Shown: one piece after another, positions 1 through 10,270 of the stretch | Numbering within the stretch: the stretch's first letter is position 1 | Layout of the letters: every line of letters starts with the position of its first letter | Assembly: GCA_016710585.1 (NCBI GenBank) | Contig: JADJVN010000028.1 | Location: 1 to 64,000, forward strand | Direction of reading: 5' to 3' | Origin: Saprospiraceae bacterium | GTDB lineage: Bacteria; Bacteroidota; Bacteroidia; Chitinophagales; Saprospiraceae | DNA length: 64,000 bases | Translations under genes and position numbers: made by a program | Notes under the pieces: generated by a model | What the model saw: the letters and a program-made list of their open reading frames with translations, nothing else | The model's database searches: none | Told to the model about the DNA's origin: nothing

Positions 1-707
1 AGCTTTTGACCATGCGATCAATTCTGCTTGACCACTACCAGCATAAATCTGGCCTGTGGACATTTTACCACCTTTTGCCGCATATTCCCATTCTGCCTCA
101 GTAGGAAGTCTAAATATCCTGTTGGTTTCTTTACTCAACCAAGCACAGAAAGCATTGGCATCTTCCCAACTCACAAAAATAACAGGTTCTTCCAATGTCT
201 CTAAAGTCCTGACATGCCCATTCACATCAGTGCGCCATGAGAACCCTCTTTGTTGAACCCAGCCATCATTCATAGAAATATAACCGCCTTCTTCATTTTC
301 TACAGTTGTCTTATAATTTGTAACACTGATAAATTCTTGAAATTGTTTGACTGTAATTTCATATTTTGACATTAGAAAATTATTCAATAACACTGGATGT
401 TCAGGCTTATTGTCCCGATCCGCACAATGATTGCAACCCATTATAAATTCTCCTCCTTCTACTAGGATCATCTGTTGTGACAATTCATTAATTATTTTGC
501 TCTGGTATCGATTCTTATTAACTTCAGGCTTAGTATTAATTTCAACCGCTTTTTCAGGCTCAACTTTTTTTCTGCTCTTGACTTTTTCTTTTTGACATCA
601 GGTGTATTTACTGGATCTTGCTTTGGTATTGGATTTTGTTGAATTTCAACTTGACCATTTAATACAGTTGATAATAGTATGCATATTAATAAAAGCAATC
701 TCGACAT
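1..707 (-). CDS. SUMF1/formylglycine-generating-enzyme-domain secreted protein, frameshifted, C-terminus beyond window
   Basis: Two minus-strand pieces form one gene. The 5' piece (707-492, ATG start) has a signal peptide ending near LNGQ and a Lys/Pro-rich linker. The 3' piece, open to base 1, reads MILVEGGEFIMG, then a SWEDANAFCAWLS segment and PTEAEWEYAAKGG, which is the sulfatase-modifying-factor (SUMF1/C-type-lectin-like) signature. The pieces join if reading moves to the -1 frame at the A7 run (positions 571-565), giving linker KVEPEKAVEINTK and then the domain. Family members in Bacteroidota are often extracytoplasmic (GldJ/GldK-like or of unknown substrate); catalytic FGE cysteines cannot be judged because the C-terminus is missing. 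The start lies one base after the stop of the membrane-protein gene upstream, so the two are probably co-transcribed. The join is either a one-base sequencing undercall or a true slip: the run is an in-phase A AAA AAG heptamer. Confidence 0.75.
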
Positions 708-708
708 A

Positions 709-1530
709 TTAATAATTTTTTAAGGGATGAATTTCAAGCACACCATCTTGATTTACTTTATCATAACCTGGTGCCAATACTCTGGAAAAGCTGAATTCCT
801 TATATGGTGGCGATTTTGATCTTATATGAATAGAAGCAAAAACACCTTTGCCATTCCACTTATCAAAACTAGGAATTACAATCGTTTTCAATGGCTCCAA
901 TAAGACAGTATTGGTAGGAAATGATTTCTCAATAGGTGGACATAGCTGCCAATTTGAAATTGTTTTGCCTAAACTTTTACTTTCTACCAAATCATAATTT
1001 ATTATCGTCATAGTTAAGAGATCGAATGTTTCATTGCTCAAATTTCTAATTGTTATAGGTCTTGGAGTAAAACTTGAATCCATAAATGCCTTTTTGTCTA
1101 GTTCATTAGAATTTAACATGAACTTTTTATTAATTATAAGAAATGTACTAAGTCCTATACTTAATAAGGATAATACTCCAAGAAAAATATAAATTATAGT
1201 TAGTCTCTTCCAAAAAGGCACCTTTTCCTTTCCCTTTGGGATAATATCGATTTCCTTTGCTGTGTCGGTATGTAATTGACTATGGTCATTACTATAATTA
1301 GGTTTTAAAGTGGGTAATGTTATATTCTGAATAAAAGATTCACCTAGTTCATTTTGAACATCAGCTAGTAGTTTGCACCAATCTTCAGAGTATAACTTCT
1401 TTTGCTGAGCTGTCAGAGCAAGGTTAATTTTACTTGCTATTTCTCCAAATTTTCGTTCATAATTGGTTTTAAAAAAATCTGTTTCTGAAGAACCAAGTAA
1501 TTTGCTTTGAATTGAATTAAGTTCTGCCAT
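709..1530 (-). CDS. Hypothetical single-pass membrane protein
   Basis: 273 residues from an ATG start. I do not recognise a family. Residues 1-105 look soluble, helical and cytoplasmic, with no signal peptide. One strongly hydrophobic segment spans about residues 111-134 behind positive residues (FWKRL), and a roughly 140-residue C-terminal domain rich in beta-type residues would then lie outside the membrane. It sits 17 bp after the gene at 1548-2408 and 1 bp before the SUMF1-domain gene, so the three are likely one transcript. The topology would suit an anchor for an envelope complex, but that is inference only. Confidence 0.6.
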   Translation of the reverse strand: MAELNSIQSKLLGSSETDFFKTNYERKFGEIASKINLALTAQQKKLYSEDWCKLLADVQNELGESFIQNITLPTLKPNYSNDHSQLHTDTAKEIDIIPKGKEKVPFWKRLTIIYIFLGVLSLLSIGLSTFLIINKKFMLNSNELDKKAFMDSSFTPRPITIRNLSNETFDLLTMTIINYDLVESKSLGKTISNWQLCPPIEKSFPTNTVLLEPLKTIVIPSFDKWNGKGVFASIHIRSKSPPYKEFSFSRVLAPGYDKVNQDGVLEIHPLKNY

Positions 1531-1547
1531 ATACTGGAATAATAATT

Positions 1548-2408
1548 TTATGATTTATTTTTTGAATTTAATGAAATTATACAACTAAGTGATAATGAAT
1601 TTATCCATTGAACTTTTTTTGTAATATCTTTATCATGGATCATTCGTAATTTAAAATTAGTATTGAAATATTTTCCTATTGGTGATGATATTATAAGATC
1701 CAAATTATGGTCAATATTTTTAATTTGTGGGATATAGGCAAAGAAACCATGATATGAAAATTCAACATTACATTGTTTCAGTAGCTTTTCTTTATAAAGG
1801 AAAGATAAACTAGAGCCCATTTCTAAAAGATGTTTTTTACCAATTGTTACCCCATAGTTTTCAGGTATATGATGATATAATGTCGTATCTCTTACAATTG
1901 TATTTTTTAGATTAATTGGAGCTACTCTAAGCTGATATTTATGCTTCGTTTTTATACCTATTTCAGTTTCAATATATCCAGGATTTAAAAAAGCAGAAAT
2001 TCTATTCTTTTCATTTTGTTCATAAGAGTATCCTTCTAAAAATTGACTTTTGAATGATGAACTTGAGTAACAATCATAATTTTTATTTATAGACTTTTCA
2101 ATTAGAAACTCAATTAGAATTCTGTCTGATGTTTTTTGGAAAATTTCAGATTTAGTAAATCCAATTTCAAGTTTTGTTATCAAATAATAATGTAGATTTT
2201 TCTTATAACTCACATTGGAATTGAAATTCACATTAAAGGCTAATAAATTTTTTTCCCCTCCTGTCCAGTTGTCACTTCTAGAAATATGAGTAACATCGAG
2301 TCCAAGAAGATTTGTAACGCAATATGGATTTCCAGCATTACGAATATTATCTTGAGCGAAAACGCTTAGATTATACATAAATAAGAATAGACTAAAAATT
2401 AACCTCAT
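1548..2408 (-). CDS. Hypothetical secreted or outer-membrane protein
   Basis: 286 residues from an ATG, with an N-terminal signal peptide (MRLIFSLFLFMYNLSVFAQ, cleavage after FAQ). The mature part alternates hydrophobic and polar residues (KKNLHYYLITKLEIGF, CNVEFSYHGFFAYIP, TNFKLRMIHD), as expected for beta strands of a small outer-membrane barrel. I recognise no family motif. It is the first gene of a probable three-gene minus-strand set ending with the SUMF1-domain protein. The long AT-rich gap upstream probably carries the promoter, though no clear TAnnTTTG box was located. Confidence 0.55.
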   Translation of the reverse strand: MRLIFSLFLFMYNLSVFAQDNIRNAGNPYCVTNLLGLDVTHISRSDNWTGGEKNLLAFNVNFNSNVSYKKNLHYYLITKLEIGFTKSEIFQKTSDRILIEFLIEKSINKNYDCYSSSSFKSQFLEGYSYEQNEKNRISAFLNPGYIETEIGIKTKHKYQLRVAPINLKNTIVRDTTLYHHIPENYGVTIGKKHLLEMGSSLSFLYKEKLLKQCNVEFSYHGFFAYIPQIKNIDHNLDLIISSPIGKYFNTNFKLRMIHDKDITKKVQWINSLSLSCIISLNSKNKS

Positions 2409-2790
2409 ATTAAATAGAGTAAAATCACAAGATTTAGTACCCCATATAAAACAATTAATTTTTTCTTATCTATGTTTAGTTTACATTTAAACTACTAAAT
2501 TACTGTATTTCAAATACATAGTAATTATAAATTACGTTTTCTGTTTTCCATTTATTAAGTTTATAATAATTGACTATACAAAAAGAAGTTTTTAGATTTA
2601 GTTTTTCAATCAAAATGAAATCATTCCGCTATTTACCAAATTTAAAATTCTTGAATTGATTTGTTACTACTTTCAGAATGTATTTTTATTCTTTGAAACT
2701 ATTTCTTTCTATATCCTGTTCCGAATCTTAAAGAGGATACAGAACCATTAGCAAATTCCCTAATTATCACATTAATCAATGATCACATTA
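2409..2790. other. Gene-free AT-rich spacer
   Basis: About 380 bp between the first (5'-most) gene of the SUMF1 set and the 3' end of the formate dehydrogenase gene. No ORF, tRNA or strong hairpin is visible. A short direct repeat ATCACATTA occurs twice near 2766-2790. It must hold the promoter of the leftward gene set. Confidence 0.5.
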
Positions 2791-5529
2791 CTACCCCTTC
2801 TTCAACTTCACACAAACCACTTTATACTCTGGACATTTTGCAATACTATCGTGCACTGAAGAAGTGAGGATGTTTACAAAGAGTTCTGGGAAGTGAAATG
2901 TTGTACTCACCACACCTTGTTTTACCTCATCGGTGAGATGTGCATTGACGGTAATTTTACCACGAGCGGATTCGATGATTACTGGGTCATGTTCTTGAAT
3001 ATCATTTTTGGCTGCATCATTTGGATGAATGAGAAGCACATCTTCCGTAATGATTTCAGCATTACCGGTACGTCTCGTCATTGTTCCTGCATTGTAATGT
3101 TCCAAGACTCGATTGGTCGTGAGGATGAAAGGATATTCTTCTGCATATTCTAGGATCTCAGGAGTCTCTATATATTCACGGAATACAAATAGACCTTTAC
3201 CTCGTTTGAATTCATTTGTATGCAAAATTTGTGTATCAGTGCCATCTGCTGCGACTGGCCATTGCTTGCCATAATTTCCTAAATTCTCCCAAGTCACTCC
3301 TGCAAAAAAAGGAACAATCTTGGAGATTTCCTCCAACATAGTTTTGGCAGAATATGGCTTTTGTTTATATCCCATCTTATTCATGAGGTCGATGATGATT
3401 TGACCATCTGATTTGGAGTCTGCTATTGGCTCTACTACTTTTTGAACTTTTTGGATTCGGCGTTCTCCATTTGTGAATGTTCCCTCTTTTTCTAGGAAGG
3501 ATGCCCCAGGAAGAATGACATGTGCGAGTTTACATGTTTCTGTCATGAACAGTTCTTGTACAATGAGTAAATCAAGAGATTTTAAAGCTTTCATTACATG
3601 ATGCGTGTTGGGATCTGATTGTACCATATCTTCACCGATGACATACATCGCTTTAAGATTTCCAGCTATTGCTGCTTCATACATATCTGGTATCTTCATC
3701 CCTGCTGCCGCTGGGACTTCTACCCCATAAAATTTTGAATAAAGATCTTGAATCTCAGGGTTGGTGTGATCGAGATAACCAGCACCTTGATAAGGCTGAA
3801 CACCCATATCTGCCATGCCTTGTACATTGTTTTGTCCACGCAATGGATTGACACCACAGCCTGGTTTTCCTATGTTTCCAGTGAGCATGGCTAGATCTGC
3901 GATCAGCATGACTGTATAAGTGCCTTGATAATGTTCTGTAACGCCTAGACCATGGAAACTCATTGCACTTTTTGCAGTAGCATAAGCAATGGCAGCAGAT
4001 CGAGCTTGATCTCTTGGTACTCCACTTACAGATTCCAATTCATCAATATTAAGTTTGAGAATATTCTCAACAAAATCCTCAAAACCTTCTGTTCTCGATC
4101 CTATGAATTGCTTATCAAAAAGATTCTCACTGACAATATAGTAAATCATCATATTGAGTACAGCCACATTCGTCCCTGGTCTCAATTGAAGGTGATGTGT
4201 TGCGTATTTTGCAATTTCAGTTCGGCGAGGATCGATGACTATAGTCGTCTTGCCTTTCATTGCAAATTGGCGAAGTTTTGCGCCAGTGACTGGATGACCT
4301 TCTGTTGGATTGGCACCAATGACCATTATGGCTTCAGTGTATTTTAGGTCTTCAATACTATTTGTAGCAGCACCTGTACCAAAAGTCCTTTGCATACCAA
4401 GGGCTGTTGGCGAGTGACAGACTCGTGCACATCCATCGATATTATTGGTACCGATAACTGCACGAATAAATTTTTGCATTAAATAATTTTCTTCATTGGT
4501 ACAACGTGAAGAGGATATTCCAGCAATTGAATTTGGGCCATAGGTATTTTTTATGCTAGTCATTTTAGAAGCGATATACTCATATACTTCTTCCCAACTA
4601 GCCTTTTGTAAGATTCCAGAATTATCGCGAATCATAGGATATTGAAGTCGCTCTGGATGGTTATAAAATTTAAAAGCATAGCGCCCTTTTAAGCAAGTAT
4701 GGCCTTGATTGACTTCAGCATCATAAGGTGCTTGAATGCTGAGGATTTTACCACTTTTTACACTTACCTCAAGATTACAACCAACTCCGCAATACGTGCA
4801 TACAGTCTTAACCTTGTCTTGACCTACCAAAGATTTACTCTGGAACACATCTGATATCGCAGAGGTTGGACAAGCTTGAGCACAGGCGCCACAGCTCACA
4901 CATTCAGACTCCATAAAGCTTTCATTGGCTCCCTTGATAATCTGACTATCGAATCCACGTCCCATGACACTAAGCACTAATTGCCCTTGCACTTCATCAC
5001 AAGCACGGACACAGCGATAACACATGATACATTTGGATAGATCAGAAGTCATGTAAGGATGGCTCGTATCTTTCTGTCTATCGAGATGATTCTTACCTTC
5101 AGGATAGCGCACTTTGCGGATTCCAACTCGTGCTGCGGTATCTTGGAGCTCGCAGTTGCCGTTTACTTCACAGATGAGGCAATCCAATGGATGATCTGTC
5201 AAGACCAGTTCGATAATATTTTTTCGAAGGGATTGGATAGAAGGAGACTCAGTCTGAATGATCATTCCTTCCTCCACTGGCGTATGGCAAGAAGCTACTG
5301 TCCGTGATGCACCTCCTATAGTTCTAGACACTTCAACACTACACACTCGACATGAACCAAAAGCTTCTAGATTTGGAGCATCGCACAAAGTTGGGATATA
5401 ATCCTTTCCAAAATGTCTCTTGACAAAAGTCAAGATAGATTCTCCAGCTTTTAGCTCATAATTTTGCCCATTGATTGAGGCATATTTCGCTTTTGGAGTG
5501 ATATCTGGAATGAGGTAAGAAGTCTTCAT
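2791..5529 (-). CDS. fdhA: Formate dehydrogenase alpha subunit (NAD-type, Mo-bisPGD)
   Basis: Oxidises formate to CO2 at a molybdopterin centre and passes electrons through Fe-S clusters. The ATG at 5529 is preferred over an upstream in-frame TTG at 5547, giving 912 residues. Domains in order: a 2Fe-2S ferredoxin (Cys 49, 60, 63, 81), a NuoG-type His-Cys3 cluster (His113, Cys 117, 120, 126), two 4Fe-4S clusters (Cys 167/170/173/177 and 210/213/216/220), then the molybdopterin domain with its own 4Fe-4S (Cys 244/247/251/279). The catalytic residue is Cys371 in ARVCHSP, so this is a cysteine rather than selenocysteine enzyme. The C-terminus has the dinucleotide-binding domain. No fdh beta or gamma subunit, maturation gene (fdhD) or transporter is adjacent, so the electron acceptor subunit must be encoded elsewhere or the protein works with a soluble partner. 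Confidence 0.93.
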   Translation of the reverse strand: MKTSYLIPDITPKAKYASINGQNYELKAGESILTFVKRHFGKDYIPTLCDAPNLEAFGSCRVCSVEVSRTIGGASRTVASCHTPVEEGMIIQTESPSIQSLRKNIIELVLTDHPLDCLICEVNGNCELQDTAARVGIRKVRYPEGKNHLDRQKDTSHPYMTSDLSKCIMCYRCVRACDEVQGQLVLSVMGRGFDSQIIKGANESFMESECVSCGACAQACPTSAISDVFQSKSLVGQDKVKTVCTYCGVGCNLEVSVKSGKILSIQAPYDAEVNQGHTCLKGRYAFKFYNHPERLQYPMIRDNSGILQKASWEEVYEYIASKMTSIKNTYGPNSIAGISSSRCTNEENYLMQKFIRAVIGTNNIDGCARVCHSPTALGMQRTFGTGAATNSIEDLKYTEAIMVIGANPTEGHPVTGAKLRQFAMKGKTTIVIDPRRTEIAKYATHHLQLRPGTNVAVLNMMIYYIVSENLFDKQFIGSRTEGFEDFVENILKLNIDELESVSGVPRDQARSAAIAYATAKSAMSFHGLGVTEHYQGTYTVMLIADLAMLTGNIGKPGCGVNPLRGQNNVQGMADMGVQPYQGAGYLDHTNPEIQDLYSKFYGVEVPAAAGMKIPDMYEAAIAGNLKAMYVIGEDMVQSDPNTHHVMKALKSLDLLIVQELFMTETCKLAHVILPGASFLEKEGTFTNGERRIQKVQKVVEPIADSKSDGQIIIDLMNKMGYKQKPYSAKTMLEEISKIVPFFAGVTWENLGNYGKQWPVAADGTDTQILHTNEFKRGKGLFVFREYIETPEILEYAEEYPFILTTNRVLEHYNAGTMTRRTGNAEIITEDVLLIHPNDAAKNDIQEHDPVIIESARGKITVNAHLTDEVKQGVVSTTFHFPELFVNILTSSVHDSIAKCPEYKVVCVKLKKG

Positions 5530-5624
5530 AAGGTGAAGATACGTCAAAACATAAAAACTGCCAAAAATTCTGAATAAATTTGGGCATGCCTCTTCGTGAT
5601 GTTGTGGGTTAGAGACTTCCGAGG

Positions 5625-5646
5625 TTCACTTTACTCTATAAGTGAA
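5625..5646. repeat. Inverted repeat upstream of the formate dehydrogenase gene
   Basis: Arms TTCACTT and AAGTGAA separated by 8 bases, about 95-115 bp upstream of the fdhA ATG and 50 bp past the stop of the DUF3703 gene. It could be an operator for fdhA or a weak hairpin ending DUF3703; no T-tract follows on the minus strand, so an operator is slightly more likely. Confidence 0.35.
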
Positions 5647-5695
5647 GTGGATAAGGGTGAAAGTATTTTCATCATTAAAATGTAACAGAAAAGCA

Positions 5696-6065
5696 TCATC
5701 CATTTCCTCCCTTCAAGATCAGCTTTAGATCTTCAGGGATTTCCATTTTTAATAGTGGGTGTACGTTGGATCCACCTGTATTCCCTGTGGGAATCTTGCC
5801 AACAAATGATTTTACCCCTCCAAATACAAGCCTGATGATCTGACCTCGGATCTCCTTCCAGCTTTTTATTTTGAAGCCAAATTGCAGCATTTTCCAATGT
5901 GCCAAACTATGTTCTATTGGATATGCCTGACCTAAAATGTGTGCCCTCTCTAGATGATGCCATGCTTTGAGGTAAATCTGAATTTCCAAGTGAAGATTTA
6001 TACTTTGTTAGCTCTAATTGATAATAGGGGCGAAGCTCTATAGGCATTTTAAAATAGAATTTCAT
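5696..6065 (-). CDS. DUF3703 family protein, frameshifted
   Basis: The N-terminal part (ATG at 6065; also ATG at 6047, MPIELRPYYQLELTKYKSSL) and the C-terminal part (AWHHLERAHILGQ, then HWKMLQFGFKIKSWKEIRGQ, and GKIPTGNTGGSN) lie in different frames. Removing one C of the CC at 5971-5972 (plus-strand GG) joins them as GNSDLLKAWHHLERAH and gives 122 residues, the usual length for DUF3703. The family is small, cytoplasmic, of unknown function, with conserved LERAHILGQ and PTGNTGGSNV motifs, both visible here. The gene precedes fdhA on the same strand, but a 166-bp gap and an inverted repeat separate them. It is either a recent pseudogene or a sequence error. Confidence 0.75.
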
Positions 6066-6234
6066 CGGCTTATTTATTAAATTATAAAAATATAATCGTA
6101 TCAACAAATTAGATTGATAATATTTATTTCTTATTAATGTTCAATTTGATTCAAAACTAAAAATAACTTTTCTTTAAGCTTTGAAAGCTTTTGTAAGATT
6201 AAAAAAGCCCATATTTTGCAGCCAAATAAGGTAT

Positions 6235-8646
6235 ATGGTCCGATTGGGATTAATGGTCTCTGTGTTGTTTTATGTTCACTATGGTTTTGCACAAAAAATA
6301 ATTATTCAAGTTAATGATTCGAAATCTAATATTTTAACAGATGTCCCCGTTTCTCTGTTTTCTTTTCTCGATAGTATCATGATCAAAGCAGATTACAGCA
6401 ATGCTGAGGGAACAGTTATTTTTTCGAATATCAAAGCAGGAAAATATCTAGTAAAAGCATCATTTCTAGGATTTGAGCCATTTCAAAAATTGGTTTTGGT
6501 CAACCATTCCGACATTAAATTTATTGTCGAAATGAAAGAAAGTCAAAGCTCTATTTCAGAAGTAAAAATTACAGGTAGGAAACCATTGGTCAGACAAGAA
6601 GATGATAAGACAATCATCGATCCAGAGCCAATAGCCAATACCTCTACCAATAGTTATGAATTACTTGAAAAAACGCCTGGAATCTTTATGGATCAAGATG
6701 GAAATATTTACTTGTCAAGTGCCACTCCTGCCACTGTGTATATCAACGGTAGAGAACAGAGAATGAGTGCAAGTGATATTGCCTCTATATTGAAAAATCT
6801 GCCCCCTACAGCTATTCAAAAAATTGAAATTCTTCGCAGCCCTTCTGCTAAATACGATGCTTCTAGCTCTGGAGGCATTGTGAATGTTGTCCTTAAAAAA
6901 GGGGTGAGAATAGGACTCTCTGGATCAGTAAATCTAGGAGCAAATCAAGGAAAATATGGTAATCAATTCGTCGGATTGAATGTGAATCAAGGTGCAAATA
7001 CATTAAGTTATTATGTTAATGCAAATTATAATAGACGTGATGCTTTGGAAGAATTGAATTCAGATCGATTTTTTACTTTAGATTCAAGCTTGACACAAGC
7101 AGCATTAACTAGAAATAAGGCGAATCAATATTATTTTGGCTATGGCATAAATTTCGTTTATACACCCAAGTTGGAATTCGGTTATGATGGAAGGTTAAAT
7201 TCAACTTATGCGACGCCGTTTACAAATAATACAAGTAATATAGCAGGAATTACGAGTGGAATTCTTGCATCGCAAAACGAAAACCATACGAGTAATAATA
7301 ATAAATTTAATAATTTTTCACAAGATTTCTCAGCCTTGTATAAAATTGACTCAACAGATTCACAGCTTGATACAAAATTTTCATATCAATATAATAATAA
7401 TAATGCAAATCAAGATTTTAATTCAATTTTTATTTTGCCACAATTATTTCAAATTCTAGGCAATGGTGTGACAGAAATAAAAAGAAATAATTTTCAATTT
7501 AATTCAGATCTAAGCTATAAGATTAATCCGAAACTAAAATTAGAGACAGGTGTAAAATCCAATTTTCAATTTTTCAAAAGCAGTGCAAATTATTATTTGA
7601 ATAATAATGGCTCAAGTGTCTCAGATCCTATTCGGACTAATTCCTATAATTATCGCGAACAGATTCATGCAGCATATATTCAAGCTTCACAAAAACTGCC
7701 TTGGATGATCACATTAAAGGCTGGACTAAGGGGAGAACATACCTTCATGGAAGGAAAGCAATTGATACCACGCGATACCATATTTAAAATCAATAGAACT
7801 GATTTGTTTCCCTATGTCTACTTGAGTAGAAAATTGTTCAGCATAGCTAATCATGAACTTAAAGGTTATGCCATTTATAGACAATCAATCTATCGGCCAA
7901 GTTATGAAAATTTGAACCCTTCAATTAAATATATTGATCAATATTTATACGAGATTGGCAATCCTCGATTGAATCCTCAATTTACGGATAATGTTGAAGT
8001 AAATATAAGTTTTGAAGATACCCCTTTGTTTGCAATTGGAAAAAATTATACTCAAAATATTTTCTCCAATGTAGTTTATAGGGATGAAAATAATCCCAAT
8101 GTATTAAAAAGGACCTATGATAATTTGGGTAATAGTGAAGAATCCTATTTCAGGATTACTGGAGCCATACCTCCTGGAGGTAAATATTTTTTTGTAGTTG
8201 TAGCTCAATATGGACTAATGCACTACAAGGGTATATATGAGAATGAAGCAATACAGTTTAAACGTGGAGGATGGCGATTTTTTACATTTCATTCATTATC
8301 ACTAAATAAAACAACTAAGTTTACTATGAACGGATTCTTTATATTAAATGGAAGTAATAATTTTTATGAATTAAAGAATTTCGGGCAATTAAATTTTGGA
8401 TTGCAAAAGAATTTATTAAACAATAAATTAAGTATAACACTCAATGCACAAGATGTACTCAGGACAATGCGTGTTCATTTTAAACTAGATCAAGCAAGTA
8501 TATTGAGTACTGGGAATAGATATTCTGATTCACAGAGATTTGGTATTAATTTGCGATATAATTTTGGGTTTTCACCTCAAAAAAATAAAAATTTGGAACA
8601 GGATCCAAATTCCCAAAACACACAAGACATAGAGATTGGAAAGTAA
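6235..8646 (+). CDS. Outer-membrane beta-barrel receptor with carboxypeptidase-regulatory-like N-terminus (TonB-receptor-like)
   Basis: 803 residues if begun at the ATG at 6235, which opens a clean signal peptide (MVRLGLMVSVLFYVHYGFAQ); an in-frame TTG at 6181 would add an unsuitable extension. After the signal come a beta-sandwich CarboxypepD_reg-like domain (about 20-110, with the typical GKYLVKASFLGFEPFQK), a plug-like domain (about 125-235, with PTAIQKIEILRSPSAKYDASSSGGIVNVVLKKG) and a long barrel (OMP_b-brl_3 type). The stop is 5 bp before the ABC permease gene, so receptor, permease and ATPase form a likely operon. No TonB box was identified with confidence. Substrate unknown. Confidence 0.88.
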   Translation: MVRLGLMVSVLFYVHYGFAQKIIIQVNDSKSNILTDVPVSLFSFLDSIMIKADYSNAEGTVIFSNIKAGKYLVKASFLGFEPFQKLVLVNHSDIKFIVEMKESQSSISEVKITGRKPLVRQEDDKTIIDPEPIANTSTNSYELLEKTPGIFMDQDGNIYLSSATPATVYINGREQRMSASDIASILKNLPPTAIQKIEILRSPSAKYDASSSGGIVNVVLKKGVRIGLSGSVNLGANQGKYGNQFVGLNVNQGANTLSYYVNANYNRRDALEELNSDRFFTLDSSLTQAALTRNKANQYYFGYGINFVYTPKLEFGYDGRLNSTYATPFTNNTSNIAGITSGILASQNENHTSNNNKFNNFSQDFSALYKIDSTDSQLDTKFSYQYNNNNANQDFNSIFILPQLFQILGNGVTEIKRNNFQFNSDLSYKINPKLKLETGVKSNFQFFKSSANYYLNNNGSSVSDPIRTNSYNYREQIHAAYIQASQKLPWMITLKAGLRGEHTFMEGKQLIPRDTIFKINRTDLFPYVYLSRKLFSIANHELKGYAIYRQSIYRPSYENLNPSIKYIDQYLYEIGNPRLNPQFTDNVEVNISFEDTPLFAIGKNYTQNIFSNVVYRDENNPNVLKRTYDNLGNSEESYFRITGAIPPGGKYFFVVVAQYGLMHYKGIYENEAIQFKRGGWRFFTFHSLSLNKTTKFTMNGFFILNGSNNFYELKNFGQLNFGLQKNLLNNKLSITLNAQDVLRTMRVHFKLDQASILSTGNRYSDSQRFGINLRYNFGFSPQKNKNLEQDPNSQNTQDIEIGK

Positions 8647-8651
8647 ATAAG

Positions 8652-9588
8652 ATGAGGGATAAAATAGATATCATAATTCATTATTTTCATTTTCAATTGA
8701 GAAGAATGAATCGTGGATTGAAAGACTTTGGAATCTACCCAAATCTTGCCTATTTTCTTTTAATTTTTTGCTTTTATAGGCCTTTCATATTTACTGTTCA
8801 AACGCACAGAATATGCAGCTTATATTTACACTGCAGTGGCTATTCTTTATATGCTTAAACTTGATGATCCTAATAAATCTCGATTTCTAAAAAACATTTA
8901 TTCAAGGGAAGATTTTTATTTGTTGAGATATAGTGAAAGACTGTTTGTAGCATTACCTTTTGTTTTCTTTTTATTGTTTAAGAATTATGTTCTAATTTCA
9001 TTTACATTGCTTTTATTTTCCTTTTTATTTGCATTTCAAATGAGATCTGACATTAAATTTCGAATGCCATCACCGTTTGGAAAATACCCTTACGAATTCG
9101 CCATTGGATTTAGGAAATATTATTGGTTATTATTCCTTTTGATCACAGTTTATTTTATTGGATTATTTGTGGATAATTTTAATCTTGCTTTGGTATGTCT
9201 ACTTTTTATACATTTCGTTTTTATTACCTTTTATTCGGAATTAGAGCCAAAATTTTACACTTGGATTCACAGTTTTTCTCCAAGTAAATTTTTATTGTAT
9301 AAAGTAGGCATTGCGTTCGTTTATTCTATATTAAGTACGTTTATTTTTTTGCTAATATTGATTTATCGTTATCCTGATTCGTACATACTTAGTATAGGAT
9401 TATATTTTTTGAGTTTAGCCTATCTATTTCTTTATATTTTAATGACGTATGCTTCGCTGCCCAATGGGATTAGTTTTCCTACTGCATTGATATTTTTAGG
9501 CAGCATGATATTTCCTCCTTTGTTACTATTTTTATTTCCATGGTATTATAGAAAGTCTATTTATAAATTGAATCCTATTTTGACATGA
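8652..9588 (+). CDS. ABC transporter permease-like membrane protein, frameshifted
   Basis: ATG at 8652 opens a hydrophobic protein whose frame breaks after AYFLLIF; the continuation lies in the next frame (IGLSYLLFKRTEYAAYIY, then VAILYMLKLDDPNKSRFL) and runs to 9588. Removing one T from the T6 run at 8764-8769 joins them into 311 residues with about seven to eight hydrophobic segments. No diagnostic motif is seen. The permease role rests on position: 5 bp after the barrel gene and overlapping the ABC ATPase by ATGA. The break is at a homopolymer, so sequence error is likely. Confidence 0.7.
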
Positions 9589-10262
9589 TTAGAATCCAAA
9601 AATTAAGCAAGAATTATGGCAGCAAACAAGTCTTGTGTAATATTGATTTTACATTTGAGACAGGTAAATGTTATGGCATAGTGGGAGACAATGGCGCTGG
9701 AAAATCTACTTTATTCAATTGTATTTCTTGCATGGAAGATTTTGAGGGATCAATACAAAGTGATTATAAATTATTGAAAAATGAAATTGCATATCTTCAA
9801 GCTGAGCCTTTTTTCTTTAGTAAAATGACAGGCAGGGAATATTTGCAATTGGTATGTAATGCAAAAAAAATAAAGAATATTGACCTTGATGTGAAAAATA
9901 TTTTTGATTTGCCACTTGATGAATATGTGGAATATTATAGTACAGGCATGAAGAAAAAATTGGCTATCAATTCTGTCATTATTCAGGGAACTGAGGTTTA
10001 TATTCTCGACGAGCCATTTAATGGATTAGACATACAAAGTAGTATGGTTATTTCAGAAGTGATACATTATCTGAAATCGCAGGGCAAGACAATTTTAATT
10101 TCATCTCATATTTTTTCTACTTTGACTGAGAGCTGTGATGAGATTATTTTATTGTCAAATGCTAGATTTGATGAAGTTTATACAAGCGTAGATTTCCATT
10201 TGCTTGAAACGAAATTAAGGTCTAAGACTAGGGAAAGTGTTTTGAAAAGGTTGACAAAATAG
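9585..10262 (+). CDS. ABC transporter ATP-binding protein
   Basis: 225 residues, ATG overlapping the permease stop (ATGA). Walker A is GDNGAGKSTLF (about residue 35), the signature is the degenerate YSTGMKKKL, Walker B is VYILDEPFNGLD, and the switch histidine is in ISSHIFSTL. It would power the hydrophobic protein encoded just upstream. The signature lacks the usual SGGQ, as is common in ABC-2 type exporters. With a TonB-like barrel in the same operon, this could be an envelope-spanning import or export set, but the substrate cannot be inferred. Confidence 0.9.
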   Translation: MIRIQKLSKNYGSKQVLCNIDFTFETGKCYGIVGDNGAGKSTLFNCISCMEDFEGSIQSDYKLLKNEIAYLQAEPFFFSKMTGREYLQLVCNAKKIKNIDLDVKNIFDLPLDEYVEYYSTGMKKKLAINSVIIQGTEVYILDEPFNGLDIQSSMVISEVIHYLKSQGKTILISSHIFSTLTESCDEIILLSNARFDEVYTSVDFHLLETKLRSKTRESVLKRLTK

Positions 10263-10270
10263 TTCGATCG

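Noticed and set aside
5530..5547. TTG start 18 bp upstream of the formate dehydrogenase ATG
   Set aside because: The ATG at 5529 gives the usual N-terminus; many long frames in this window begin with TTG only because the frame is open.
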